From Clostridia bacterium (GTDB lineage Bacteria; Bacillota_A; Clostridia; Christensenellales; Aristaeellaceae), in NCBI GenBank assembly GCA_009783365.1, contig WRHG01000006.1, positions 1 through 22,105 on the forward strand: a DNA stretch of 22,105 bases. Reading direction: 5' to 3'. Position 1 is the first letter of the stretch; each line of letters starts with the position of its first letter. Below, in pieces: positions 8,866 to 15,910 of the stretch. The notes beneath the pieces are model-generated. The model was not told where the DNA came from. It did no database searches and was given only the letters and a program-made list of their open reading frames with translations. The position numbers and the translations under genes are program-made.

Positions 8866-9411
8866 ATGGAAGGCATGGGGGAACTGCTTCACAGGGCCCG
8901 CGCAGGCGATGCGGATGCCTTTGCCGAGCTTTGCATGCCATTTTCCGGCATGGTTTACCGGCATTGCCTGCATATGTTGGAAAGGCCTGCCGATGCGGAG
9001 GACGCAGCCCAAGAAACCATGCTGCGTGCCTACCGGTCCATATCCCGCTTTGCGGGATCCAGCGGAGTAGCCACCTGGCTATTCCGCATCGCCCACAACA
9101 CCTGTTTGGATATGTACAGGAAGCCGCAAAGGAGGAAGGAAAACGTTTCCGTAGAACAGCTACGGGAGGCGGGCTTTGAGCCGGAAGCTTCCCTGGAAAA
9201 CCCCGAAGACCATTACTTACGCAACGCAGACTCTCAACAGTTGCTGGCGGCCATCGCCAAACTGCCGCAGGACCAGAGGCTTCTGCTCAACCTGCGCTAT
9301 GGCCAGGGTATGAGCTATGAGGAGTTGGCCCGGGCCACCGGCCTGCGGGACGGAACGGTGAAGAGCAAGCTGAACCGTGCTAAAGCGCGTTTACATGTTC
9401 TTTTGCAATAA
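8866..9411 (+). CDS. ECF-type RNA polymerase sigma factor
   Basis: A 181-residue sigma-70 family regulator with only regions 2 and 4, the layout of ECF sigma factors. Region 2 covers about 16-86, with the core-binding DAEDAAQETMLRAY helix and the -10-reading TWLFRIAHNTCLDMYRK helix. Region 4 covers about 133-181, with LPQDQRLLLNLRY, the helix-turn-helix YEELARATGLRDGTVKSKLNRAK. Start ATG 8866 has AAGGAGG 8 bases upstream. The next gene, 64 bases on, encodes a membrane protein with a short cytoplasmic N-terminus, the usual arrangement of an ECF factor and its anti-sigma partner. No convincing ECF-type promoter was found upstream, so autoregulation cannot be claimed. Its targets may include the envelope genes nearby, by inference only. 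Confidence 0.93.
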   Translation: MEGMGELLHRARAGDADAFAELCMPFSGMVYRHCLHMLERPADAEDAAQETMLRAYRSISRFAGSSGVATWLFRIAHNTCLDMYRKPQRRKENVSVEQLREAGFEPEASLENPEDHYLRNADSQQLLAAIAKLPQDQRLLLNLRYGQGMSYEELARATGLRDGTVKSKLNRAKARLHVLLQ

Positions 9412-9475
9412 TCATTGGATCAGGACGGAACAAAAGGAAGACAGGCTCGTCCAACAGATGAAAGGAGGTCAGCCC

Positions 9476-10666
9476 ATGAGAAAAACAGGGCGTTTCATGC
9501 AAGAACGGGAAGACGCGCTGGAGCGCGCGCTGACCTCCGTCTATAACGTTCATGCGCCTGAAGCCTTTGACCTCGCTTGGCGCGCGGCGGTCGAAAAGGA
9601 GGAGCATGTACAAAGGAAACCCTTCCACCGCGCTATGTTTTGGAAAATCGCGGCGCCGGCCTTTGCCGCCATGGTACTGACGGTGGGATCCATCCTAACC
9701 GCCGCCACAAACCTGAATAACCAGGTATCCAATGAAGCCCGGCGAAAAGAGACGACCTCGGCCGATTCTTACAGCCGGAGCGAGGTTTATGAGCCAAATC
9801 CGCAAGCATTCATGCCGGCACCCATGGCGGCGTATGACGGCGAAAGCGACGCGCTTCCGGCCGGCTGGAACGACGCGGGCACAGGTGATATCCAGGAGGA
9901 AAACGGATATCCCTTGGAAAGAAAAATCATATACTCAGCGGATATCACCCTGGTTTCAGGCGCCATCGACGCCCACGAGACGGCCATCCGCCGGCAGGCG
10001 GAAGCCGCGGGGGGATATGTGGAAAACGTATACCAGCACTTGCTGCCGGATGACGCCCCTATGACGCCGCGTCAAATTTACATCACCCTGCAGATTCCCA
10101 CGGACAATCTGGACTTATTTTTACAAGGCGTATCGGCCGTCGGGCGGATGACCTCACGCAATGAAAACGCCACGGATGAGACCGTTCCATACTCCGATGC
10201 AGCCCTGCGCATGCAGGTTCAGCGGGATAGAATGCTGCGTCTGAAAGAACTTCTGGAAAAGGCGGACAACGTGACCGATTCAATCGAAATTGAGAGCGCC
10301 ATCGCAGACGCCCAGTATGGGATCGACGCTTTTGAAACCACGCTTCGCACCATTGACCGGCAGGCGGCAAGCAGCACCGTCAACATTACCTTACAAGAAG
10401 AAAGCCCTGCGCAGAGCGCAGCCGAGACTGCGGCGAGCCTGGGTGACCGGCTCAGCCTCGGGTTGGAGGTTTCTCTGAATAACATCGGTCAATTCTTCCA
10501 AAACATGCTGGTTTTTCTGGCGATGTCGTTGCCCATAACCGTTCCCCTGGCAGTGGTATGCGCCGTTTTGGGGCTGGCGGCCAGGCATCGCAGAAGAACC
10601 CGCAGCAAGCGGCAGGAGTCAACGAAAGCCCGCGATACCGCGCATGATAAAAAGCCGCAGAATTGA
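9476..10666 (+). CDS. DUF4349 membrane protein, candidate anti-sigma factor
   Basis: A 396-residue protein with a cytoplasmic N-terminus (about 1-54), first membrane segment about 55-77 (FWKIAAPAFAAMVLTVGSIL), and an extracellular DUF4349 domain from about 149 (KIIYSADITLVSG) to about 310, including a helical segment rich in Arg, Lys and Glu at 243-296. A second membrane segment lies at about 344-369 and a basic cytoplasmic tail follows. Placement directly after an ECF sigma gene and the short charged N-terminus suggest it holds the sigma factor at the membrane. It has no HxxxCxxC zinc-finger motif as in common anti-sigma domains, so the sigma-binding part would be of another type. ATG 9476 has AAAGGAGGT 6 bases upstream. 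An in-frame start at 9377 overlapping the sigma gene is less likely. The stop overlaps the next promoter. Confidence 0.85.
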   Translation: MRKTGRFMQEREDALERALTSVYNVHAPEAFDLAWRAAVEKEEHVQRKPFHRAMFWKIAAPAFAAMVLTVGSILTAATNLNNQVSNEARRKETTSADSYSRSEVYEPNPQAFMPAPMAAYDGESDALPAGWNDAGTGDIQEENGYPLERKIIYSADITLVSGAIDAHETAIRRQAEAAGGYVENVYQHLLPDDAPMTPRQIYITLQIPTDNLDLFLQGVSAVGRMTSRNENATDETVPYSDAALRMQVQRDRMLRLKELLEKADNVTDSIEIESAIADAQYGIDAFETTLRTIDRQAASSTVNITLQEESPAQSAAETAASLGDRLSLGLEVSLNNIGQFFQNMLVFLAMSLPITVPLAVVCAVLGLAARHRRRTRSKRQESTKARDTAHDKKPQN

Positions 10667-10690
10667 CATTTTCGATTCACATGTTACAAT
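10663..10690 (+). promoter_or_regulatory. Sigma-A type promoter of the sortase-like gene
   Basis: TTGACA (10663-10668), a perfect -35, overlaps the TGA stop of the DUF4349 gene. TACAAT (10685-10690), a five-of-six -10, follows after a 16-base spacer. The gene start is at 10726, giving a leader of about 30 bases. The gene can therefore be transcribed independently of the sigma/anti-sigma pair. Confidence 0.8.
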
Positions 10691-10703
10691 TATATCGTAA
10701 CAT
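10681..10703. promoter_or_regulatory. Palindromic operator candidate over the -10 box
   Basis: ATGTTAC (10681-10687) and GTAACAT (10697-10703) form a perfect 7-base inverted repeat around a 9-base AT-rich centre; extending both arms to 10 bases gives one mismatch. The left arm covers the first bases of the -10 box and the right arm sits at the expected transcription start, where a dimeric repressor would block RNA polymerase. No obvious one-component regulator gene is in the window. A hairpin in RNA is less likely because most of the element lies at or upstream of the start of transcription. Confidence 0.6.
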
Positions 10704-10725
10704 ATGGAAGGGGGAAATAAGGCCC

Positions 10726-12603
10726 ATGAGCGGGGATGAGTTTGCCGCGGCAAGGCATCTAGCGCCTGAAGATACGGTTGAATTTGCGCGGGATCCAGCA
10801 GAGGCCTCTCCACTTACAGGCGAACCCGGCGCCGGCCTGGCGGGCAATAATGTGTTTACCCCCATTTCCGTGGCGGAGCGGCTGCGAAATCAACCCCTGC
10901 AAGGTAGGACTTCCCGTGGAAGCGCGGCCTTGCCCCCCATGCGTCCGGGGCAGCTGTACGGGTACGGCCCCTCCCGTCAGGAAGAGCTTTACCCTCCTGT
11001 CGACTCTCCCATAAGGGAACAGATGGCGGCGGCTCAAAAGGCGGAACAAACCACGGAAGGCGCGGCCTGCTATGAAGAGCAGGAGCTTCGGCAATACCAG
11101 CAAGCCTATTGGGAGCATTTGCGAAACACGAGCGGCCTTCCTGTTGCCGGCTCGGCGGATATTGAAAAGCATGCTCCCGCCTATTTGTACGGGGTGGACG
11201 ATCCCCTGACCCATGCGGCGGCGGAAACGTCTCAGCCGCCCATGGAATACGAATACGAGAGTTTTTTCAACGAGGAGAATCTCTCCTATCCGCATGTTCA
11301 AGACGAGAAACCCTTTGACCTCTGGCATCCGGATGAGCCCGTGGCGGACTCCGGCTTTGAGGAGTTTGGAGAGCCCTCACGGAATCGCTTATATACAGGC
11401 GATCCCAAAACCAGGAGGGAAGAAAACCTCCCCCAGCCGGACAATACCGCAGGGCGGGAAGATCATACGGCCAGACAGCAGGAAGCCGGTGTGCGGACCC
11501 AAGACAGGGATAAAGGGATCCTGCACAGGCTCGGTCAATTATTCACCAGCCAGCCTCCTGCTGATTTGTCGCCTCGTCGTCTTGCAAAAGTGCTGGTTTA
11601 CGGGGTTCTTGTTCTGTTGGTGGCCTTTTTCACGATTCAAGCCGGGCAGATCGTGCTGGCCCTGCTTCACAACGAGCAGGAGATGAAGATGGTTCGCGAG
11701 GAGTATTATGCCTTAAACGGAATAGAATTGGAGAAGCGGGCTTCACGGGTGGACCTGCCTCCCCCGGGAATCACCTTTCCTCCTGTGCAAACGCCCCGGC
11801 TTGAGGTAACGCCTGCTCCAACGCCTGTCATGGCCCAAAGGGAAGGGCCTCATCCCAACCCGGAAGATCAGCAGGCAAAAGCGGCAACCGGTAGCCAAGA
11901 ACCCTCCGCCACATTGAACCCGCGCAACAAAGCCACCCGGTACGAAAACAATCCGCTTACCAATATTTTAGAGTCCTTTGTGGAACAGCGCAAAGAAAAT
12001 CCCGATATCATAGGGCATTTAACGGTGGATGGCCTGATGGACGAAACCGTCATGATGCGTAATAACACCTACTACCTGACCCATGATGAACACGGCTCGT
12101 TCAGCGAAGCGGGCATGGTTTTTGTGGATGAGGGGTGCTCGTTGAAAAACCCGCCGGAAAACCTGCACTTGCGTGGGCAAAGCAAGGCGGAAGGCCGGGT
12201 TTTCGCGCCACTGTGGACGTATCGCTCGGGAGGTATCGACTTTGTGCGCCGGCATGGGCTGGTGCAGGTTGATACCCTGTACGAGGAGGAGCTCTATGTA
12301 GTGTTCGCGGTGATCGAAACCACCGGCGTCACCAAGTCTCCCGACGATTTTAACTACGGAGGGTATCCCTCCTTTCAAACGGACGCGCAGATGGAAAGCC
12401 ATGTAGCGGCTGCAAGGCGGAGTTCTCTCTATGAAATTCCCGTGGACGTGCTTCCCTCGGACCGGCTGCTGACCCTTTCAACAATCAGCGGCGGCTTGGA
12501 GGACAGCGTACTGGTGCTGATGGCGCGCAAGCTGCGCCCATGGGAAACCGCCGCCTCCTTAAGCCCGGTGCTGGCGTCCGCCCGTCCCAAGGAAACGGAT
12601 TGA
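10726..12603 (+). CDS. Membrane-anchored class B sortase-like protein with a lost active site
   Basis: A 625-residue single-pass membrane protein. Residues 1-285 are a cytoplasmic, low-complexity region rich in Pro, Glu, Tyr and Gln with no recognised domain. The membrane segment is about 286-314 (LAKVLVYGVLVLLVAFF). A Pro/Thr linker (about 345-385) follows, then a sortase B-like domain from about 425: NPDIIGHLTVDG, NNTYYLTHDEHG, MVFVDEG, GRVFAPL, then LLTLSTISGG. Class B sortases cut a sorting signal and join proteins to peptidoglycan with His, Cys and Arg. Aligned by motif, the GH histidine is Gln485, the TLSTC cysteine is Ile587, and the arginine of the final strand is Val595. It therefore looks non-catalytic and may act as a scaffold, receptor or signal transducer. 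ATG 10726 has GAAGGGGG 11 bases upstream. The reading frame is otherwise intact. Confidence 0.82.
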   Translation: MSGDEFAAARHLAPEDTVEFARDPAEASPLTGEPGAGLAGNNVFTPISVAERLRNQPLQGRTSRGSAALPPMRPGQLYGYGPSRQEELYPPVDSPIREQMAAAQKAEQTTEGAACYEEQELRQYQQAYWEHLRNTSGLPVAGSADIEKHAPAYLYGVDDPLTHAAAETSQPPMEYEYESFFNEENLSYPHVQDEKPFDLWHPDEPVADSGFEEFGEPSRNRLYTGDPKTRREENLPQPDNTAGREDHTARQQEAGVRTQDRDKGILHRLGQLFTSQPPADLSPRRLAKVLVYGVLVLLVAFFTIQAGQIVLALLHNEQEMKMVREEYYALNGIELEKRASRVDLPPPGITFPPVQTPRLEVTPAPTPVMAQREGPHPNPEDQQAKAATGSQEPSATLNPRNKATRYENNPLTNILESFVEQRKENPDIIGHLTVDGLMDETVMMRNNTYYLTHDEHGSFSEAGMVFVDEGCSLKNPPENLHLRGQSKAEGRVFAPLWTYRSGGIDFVRRHGLVQVDTLYEEELYVVFAVIETTGVTKSPDDFNYGGYPSFQTDAQMESHVAAARRSSLYEIPVDVLPSDRLLTLSTISGGLEDSVLVLMARKLRPWETAASLSPVLASARPKETD

Positions 12604-12669
12604 TACCGGCTTCAGCGCCGAGGGCGCATCCCTTGGGTTTGCTCATTTTTTACCACGGAGGCGTATTGA

Positions 12670-13932
12670 TTGGATGAAGCGGATTGGTTGGTAAGACCGG
12701 GGGAAGTGCTGCTGCCCAGAAGGGATCTGGATTGGCGTTTATGGGCCTGTGTGGCTTGCGACCAGTTTACAGCCCAGCCCCGGTACTGGGAGGAGGTTGC
12801 GGCGCTGGTGGGCGATCGCCCCAGCGCGTTCAAACTCATACTGCCGGAGTGTTACCTGGCGGAAGCGCAAAAACGCATCCCGAAGGTTCATGACGAGATG
12901 CGCCGCTGCCTGGATCAAAAAATCCTGGAGGTCGGGGTGAAAAACGGCTTCATCCTCACTGTGCGAAGCACAAACAGCGGCCAAAGGGCAGGCTTGATTG
13001 CCCTGATGGATCTGGAAGGCTACGACTATAGGCCGGGTACCGCGCCGCCGATCCGCCCTACGGAAGGCACGATTGAGGCGCGCATCCCGCCACGGGTGAA
13101 GGTGCGCCAAAACGCGGCGCTGGATATGAGCCATGTGCTGATGTTGCTCGACGATGCAAGGGCCTCCGTGATTGAGCCGCTGTTTAACAGGCGGATGGAG
13201 TTGGATAAGCTGTACGACTTTTCGCTGATGATGGGCGGCGGGCATACGGCAGGCTTCGGGGTAACAAGTTCCGGGGACAAAGCCGGGGTTATGGATGCCC
13301 TTAGGCGGCTGGCATCCGAATGCAATGGGCAGAATCCCCTGATATACGCCGTAGGAGACGGCAATCACAGCCTGGCGGCTGCCAAATCCTGGTGGGAAAC
13401 CCTTCGGCCTACCCTTACCCCAAAACAGAGGCTGAACCATCCCGCCCGCTTCATCCTGGTAGAACTGGTGAATATCCACGATGAAGCCCTGCATTTTGAG
13501 CCCATCCACCGCCTTGTGACAGGCTGCGACGAATACGCCCTGCTGACGGAGTGGGACGCGTACGCGGCGGCGGCGGGCATCGAACCGGGCTTGGGGGCAA
13601 AATCTGCGGCTATCCTCCGCGTGCTTGCGGGCAGGGATACGGTTGTAAATCCGTCAGGTTCCACACATATACAGACAATCGCCGCGCTGCAGGCGTTTTT
13701 AAATATCTGGGTGGCGGCCCATCCAGAGGCAAAACTTGACTACATCCATGGAGAGGCTGCCTTAAGAGAGATGGCCTCCGTAAAGGGCGCCGCGGGATTT
13801 TTAATGCCTGCATTGGAAAAGGACGCGCTATTTACAGTCGTAAACGAGGAAGGCGTTCTGCCCCGCAAAGCCTTTTCCTTAGGTGAAGCGCATGAAAAAC
13901 GGTACTATTTGGAAACCCGGCGGTTGGAATAG
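12670..13932 (+). CDS. DUF1015 family protein
   Basis: A 420-residue soluble protein matching DUF1015 (PF06245) in length and landmark motifs. These include an N-terminal VLLPRRDLDWRLWACVACDQ block and the signature GDGNHS at 229-234 (YAVGDGNHSLAAAKSWW), together with FSLMMGGGHTAGFG around 190. The family's biochemical role is not established. The start is taken as TTG 12670 because GGAGG lies 8 bases upstream (12657-12661); a nearby ATG at 12674 is out of frame. It follows the sortase-like gene by 66 bases. That gap contains a GCGCC/GGCGC hairpin at 12615-12627, but its T run is about 18 bases away, so it is not a clear terminator. The gene may share the upstream transcript. Confidence 0.88.
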   Translation: MDEADWLVRPGEVLLPRRDLDWRLWACVACDQFTAQPRYWEEVAALVGDRPSAFKLILPECYLAEAQKRIPKVHDEMRRCLDQKILEVGVKNGFILTVRSTNSGQRAGLIALMDLEGYDYRPGTAPPIRPTEGTIEARIPPRVKVRQNAALDMSHVLMLLDDARASVIEPLFNRRMELDKLYDFSLMMGGGHTAGFGVTSSGDKAGVMDALRRLASECNGQNPLIYAVGDGNHSLAAAKSWWETLRPTLTPKQRLNHPARFILVELVNIHDEALHFEPIHRLVTGCDEYALLTEWDAYAAAAGIEPGLGAKSAAILRVLAGRDTVVNPSGSTHIQTIAALQAFLNIWVAAHPEAKLDYIHGEAALREMASVKGAAGFLMPALEKDALFTVVNEEGVLPRKAFSLGEAHEKRYYLETRRLE

Positions 13933-14021
13933 GATGAAGGCTATGGACCCGTCCTTGTGTACGCTCCCCGAGAGGGCAGGACGATCGCCCGGCTGGGAGA
14001 CTATATTCATGAATAGGAAAC

Positions 14022-14044
14022 GCGTCCATCCAAAGGATGGGCGC
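14022..14044. repeat. Perfect-stem hairpin between the DUF1015 gene and fhs
   Basis: GCGTCCATCC (14022-14031) pairs with GGATGGGCGC (14035-14044) across an AAA loop, ten pairs including one G-T. No T run follows, so a rho-independent terminator is unlikely. It lies 25 bases upstream of the fhs -35 box, so it could be an upstream regulatory site or a transcript-end stabiliser for the DUF1015 mRNA. Confidence 0.5.
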
Positions 14045-14068
14045 CGGACGATCACCCCAGCGCTTCCC

Positions 14069-14097
14069 TTGAAAGGCGGCGGGTTTTGGAGTATACT
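14069..14097 (+). promoter_or_regulatory. Promoter of fhs
   Basis: TTGAAA (14069-14074) and TATACT (14092-14097), each five of six to consensus, are spaced by 17 bases. Transcription would start near 14104, giving a leader of about 97 bases before the fhs ATG. Together with the 268-base intergenic gap this indicates fhs has its own sigma-A type promoter. Confidence 0.75.
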
Positions 14098-14098
14098 A

Positions 14099-14125
14099 CC
14101 CCCATGCCTGTATGAGCCATGGGGG
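14099..14125 (+). promoter_or_regulatory. Inverted repeat at the fhs transcription start
   Basis: CCCCCATG (14099-14106) and CATGGGGG (14118-14125) form a perfect 8-base inverted repeat with an 11-base centre, starting 2 bases after the -10 box. It can act as DNA (an operator at the start site) or as a GC-rich hairpin at the 5' end of the fhs mRNA. No match to the known tetrahydrofolate riboswitches was recognised. Confidence 0.5.
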
Positions 14126-14152
14126 ATATATACGGCGAACAGAGGAAGCGAC

Positions 14153-14178
14153 CGGGATGGGCTGAGCTGCGCATCCCG
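14153..14178 (+). promoter_or_regulatory. Second hairpin in the fhs leader, just before the ribosome binding site
   Basis: CGGGATG (14153-14159) pairs with CATCCCG (14172-14178) around a 12-base loop that contains a further GCTGAGC/GC-type pairing. It ends 6 bases before the GAGGAGGG ribosome binding site. With the upstream inverted repeat, it gives fhs a two-hairpin leader that could affect translation or mRNA stability. Role inferred from position only. Confidence 0.4.
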
Positions 14179-14200
14179 AATATAGAGGAGGGAATTGAGC

Positions 14201-15871
14201 ATGGCATCGGACTTGGAAATTGCTCGGAAGGCTACATTAAGGCCCATTGAGGACATCGCGGAAAAGGCGGGCTTCGCAGCGGAAACGGTCTCCCCTTACG
14301 GGCGTTATGTGGCGAAAGTAGACCCCGCAACCTATTGGGCAAGGCCCTCCAAAGCGAAGCTGGTGCTGGTCACAGCCATGAGCCCCACCCCCGCCGGCGA
14401 GGGTAAGACCACCGTGTCGGTTGGCTTGGCAGACGGGATGACCATCCTTGGGAAGAAGTCCATCCTTGCCCTGCGGGAACCGTCCCTGGGCCCGGTTTTC
14501 GGCATGAAAGGCGGCGCCACCGGCGGCGGTTATGCCCAAGTGCTGCCCATGGAGAGCATCAACCTGCACTTTACGGGAGATTTGCACGCCATCACCACGG
14601 CCAACAACCTGCTCTGCGCCATGATCGACAATCATATACAGCAGGGAAACGCCCTTGGGATCGACCCGCGGCGGATTTGCTTTCGCCATTGCATGGATAT
14701 AAACGATCGCCAGCTGCGCCAGATCACAACAGGCCTGGGCGGCGTAAAAAACGGCGTGGTACGGGAGGACGGCTTTGACATCACTGCCGCCAGCGAAATC
14801 ATGGCTACGTTTTGCCTGGCGGGAGACCTGAAGGATCTTAAAGAGCGGCTGGGCCGCATCGTAGTGGCCCGCACATGGGAAGGCGCACCGGTAACGGCGG
14901 CCCAGGTGGAAGCCGCCGGAGCCATGACAGCCCTGCTTCGGGATGCGTTTTCGCCCAATCTAATTCAAACCATAGACGGCACGCCCTGCTTAATGCACGG
15001 AGGCCCTTTCGCAAACATCGCCCACGGATGCAACAGCGTGGTAGCCACTAAACTGGCCCTGCGCATGGCCGATTATGTGGTAACGGAGGCGGGTTTCGGC
15101 GCGGATCTGGGAGCGGAAAAGTTTTTAGACATCAAATGCCGCATGAACGGCCTGTGGCCCAATGCCATCGTGCTGGTGGCTACGTTAAGGGCGCTGAAGC
15201 ATCACGGCGGGGTACAGAAAGCCGAGTTGTCCCGGGAGAACCTGACCGCGCTAAAAGCGGGTATGGTCAACCTGCGCGCCCATATCCGCAATATCCATGA
15301 GATCTGGAAAACACCCGTTGTCGTAGCGCTTAACCATTTTGCCGCGGATACTCCGGCCGAAATCCAGCTGTTGCGGGAAGAGCTGGCGGCTATGGACGTG
15401 CCAGTGGGCCTTTGCGACGGCTGGGCCCTGGGCGGAAAAGGCGTATCGGAACTGGCGGAGTTGGTATGCCGCGCCGCGGATGCCAACCCGAATCCGAAAC
15501 CCAATTTCACCTACGAGGACAGCATGTCCCTGGAGGAAAAAATCGAGGCGGTGGCAAGGCAGGTGTACCATGCAAGCGGGGTGGATTTTTCAGCCGACGC
15601 AAAGAAAACGCTCGGGCAGCTTGAGGAGGAAGGCTATGGCCGCTGCCCGGTATGCATCGCCAAGACCCAGTATAGCATAAGCGACGATCCGAAACGCCTG
15701 GGCGCGCCGGAGGGCTACCGCCTTGTCATCCGTTCCGCCCGGCTCAGTGCCGGCGCCGGGTTTGTGGTGGCTTTCGCCGGAGAAATCATCGCCATGCCCG
15801 GCCTGCCCAAGGCTCCCGCCGCCCTTTCCATCGACGTGAATGAACAGGGTGAAATTCAGGGACTTTTCTAA
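14201..15871 (+). CDS. fhs: Formate-tetrahydrofolate ligase
   Basis: Converts formate, tetrahydrofolate and ATP to 10-formyl-tetrahydrofolate in the cytosol. It feeds purine synthesis and formyl-Met-tRNA and, in acetogens, the methyl branch of the Wood-Ljungdahl pathway. The 556-residue product has the family length. The P-loop TPAGEGKTT is at 63-71 (Gly68, Lys69, Thr70). The signature EPSLGPVFGMKGGATGGGYA follows, then the substrate-site block HGGPFANIAHGCNS. The start is ATG 14201, with GAGGAGGG about 8 bases upstream; a TTG at 14195 would add two residues. It has its own promoter and a structured leader. No other Wood-Ljungdahl or folate gene is in the window, so acetogenesis cannot be inferred from it alone. 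Confidence 0.97.
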   Translation: MASDLEIARKATLRPIEDIAEKAGFAAETVSPYGRYVAKVDPATYWARPSKAKLVLVTAMSPTPAGEGKTTVSVGLADGMTILGKKSILALREPSLGPVFGMKGGATGGGYAQVLPMESINLHFTGDLHAITTANNLLCAMIDNHIQQGNALGIDPRRICFRHCMDINDRQLRQITTGLGGVKNGVVREDGFDITAASEIMATFCLAGDLKDLKERLGRIVVARTWEGAPVTAAQVEAAGAMTALLRDAFSPNLIQTIDGTPCLMHGGPFANIAHGCNSVVATKLALRMADYVVTEAGFGADLGAEKFLDIKCRMNGLWPNAIVLVATLRALKHHGGVQKAELSRENLTALKAGMVNLRAHIRNIHEIWKTPVVVALNHFAADTPAEIQLLREELAAMDVPVGLCDGWALGGKGVSELAELVCRAADANPNPKPNFTYEDSMSLEEKIEAVARQVYHASGVDFSADAKKTLGQLEEEGYGRCPVCIAKTQYSISDDPKRLGAPEGYRLVIRSARLSAGAGFVVAFAGEIIAMPGLPKAPAALSIDVNEQGEIQGLF

Positions 15872-15879
15872 GGAAGCGC

Positions 15880-15893
15880 CCCGCGGAAGCGGG
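15880..15893 (+). repeat. Short GNRA-loop hairpin between fhs and the CapA-family gene
   Basis: CCCGC (15880-15884) pairs with GCGGG (15889-15893) around GGAA, a GNRA-type tetraloop. No T run follows. It lies in the 39-base gap before the CapA-family gene, just upstream of that gene's ribosome binding site, so it may tune expression within a shared transcript. Confidence 0.35.
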
Positions 15894-15910
15894 ACCGTGG
15901 AGGAATCGGT

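Noticed and set aside
12615..12651. Intrinsic terminator after the sortase-like gene
   Set aside because: The GCGCC/GGCGC stem is short, and about 18 bases separate it from the T run, so it lacks terminator geometry.
13934..14185. Small plus-strand frame between the DUF1015 gene and fhs
   Set aside because: It has only a weak ribosome binding site and overlaps the fhs promoter, its hairpins and leader; the product resembles no protein I know.
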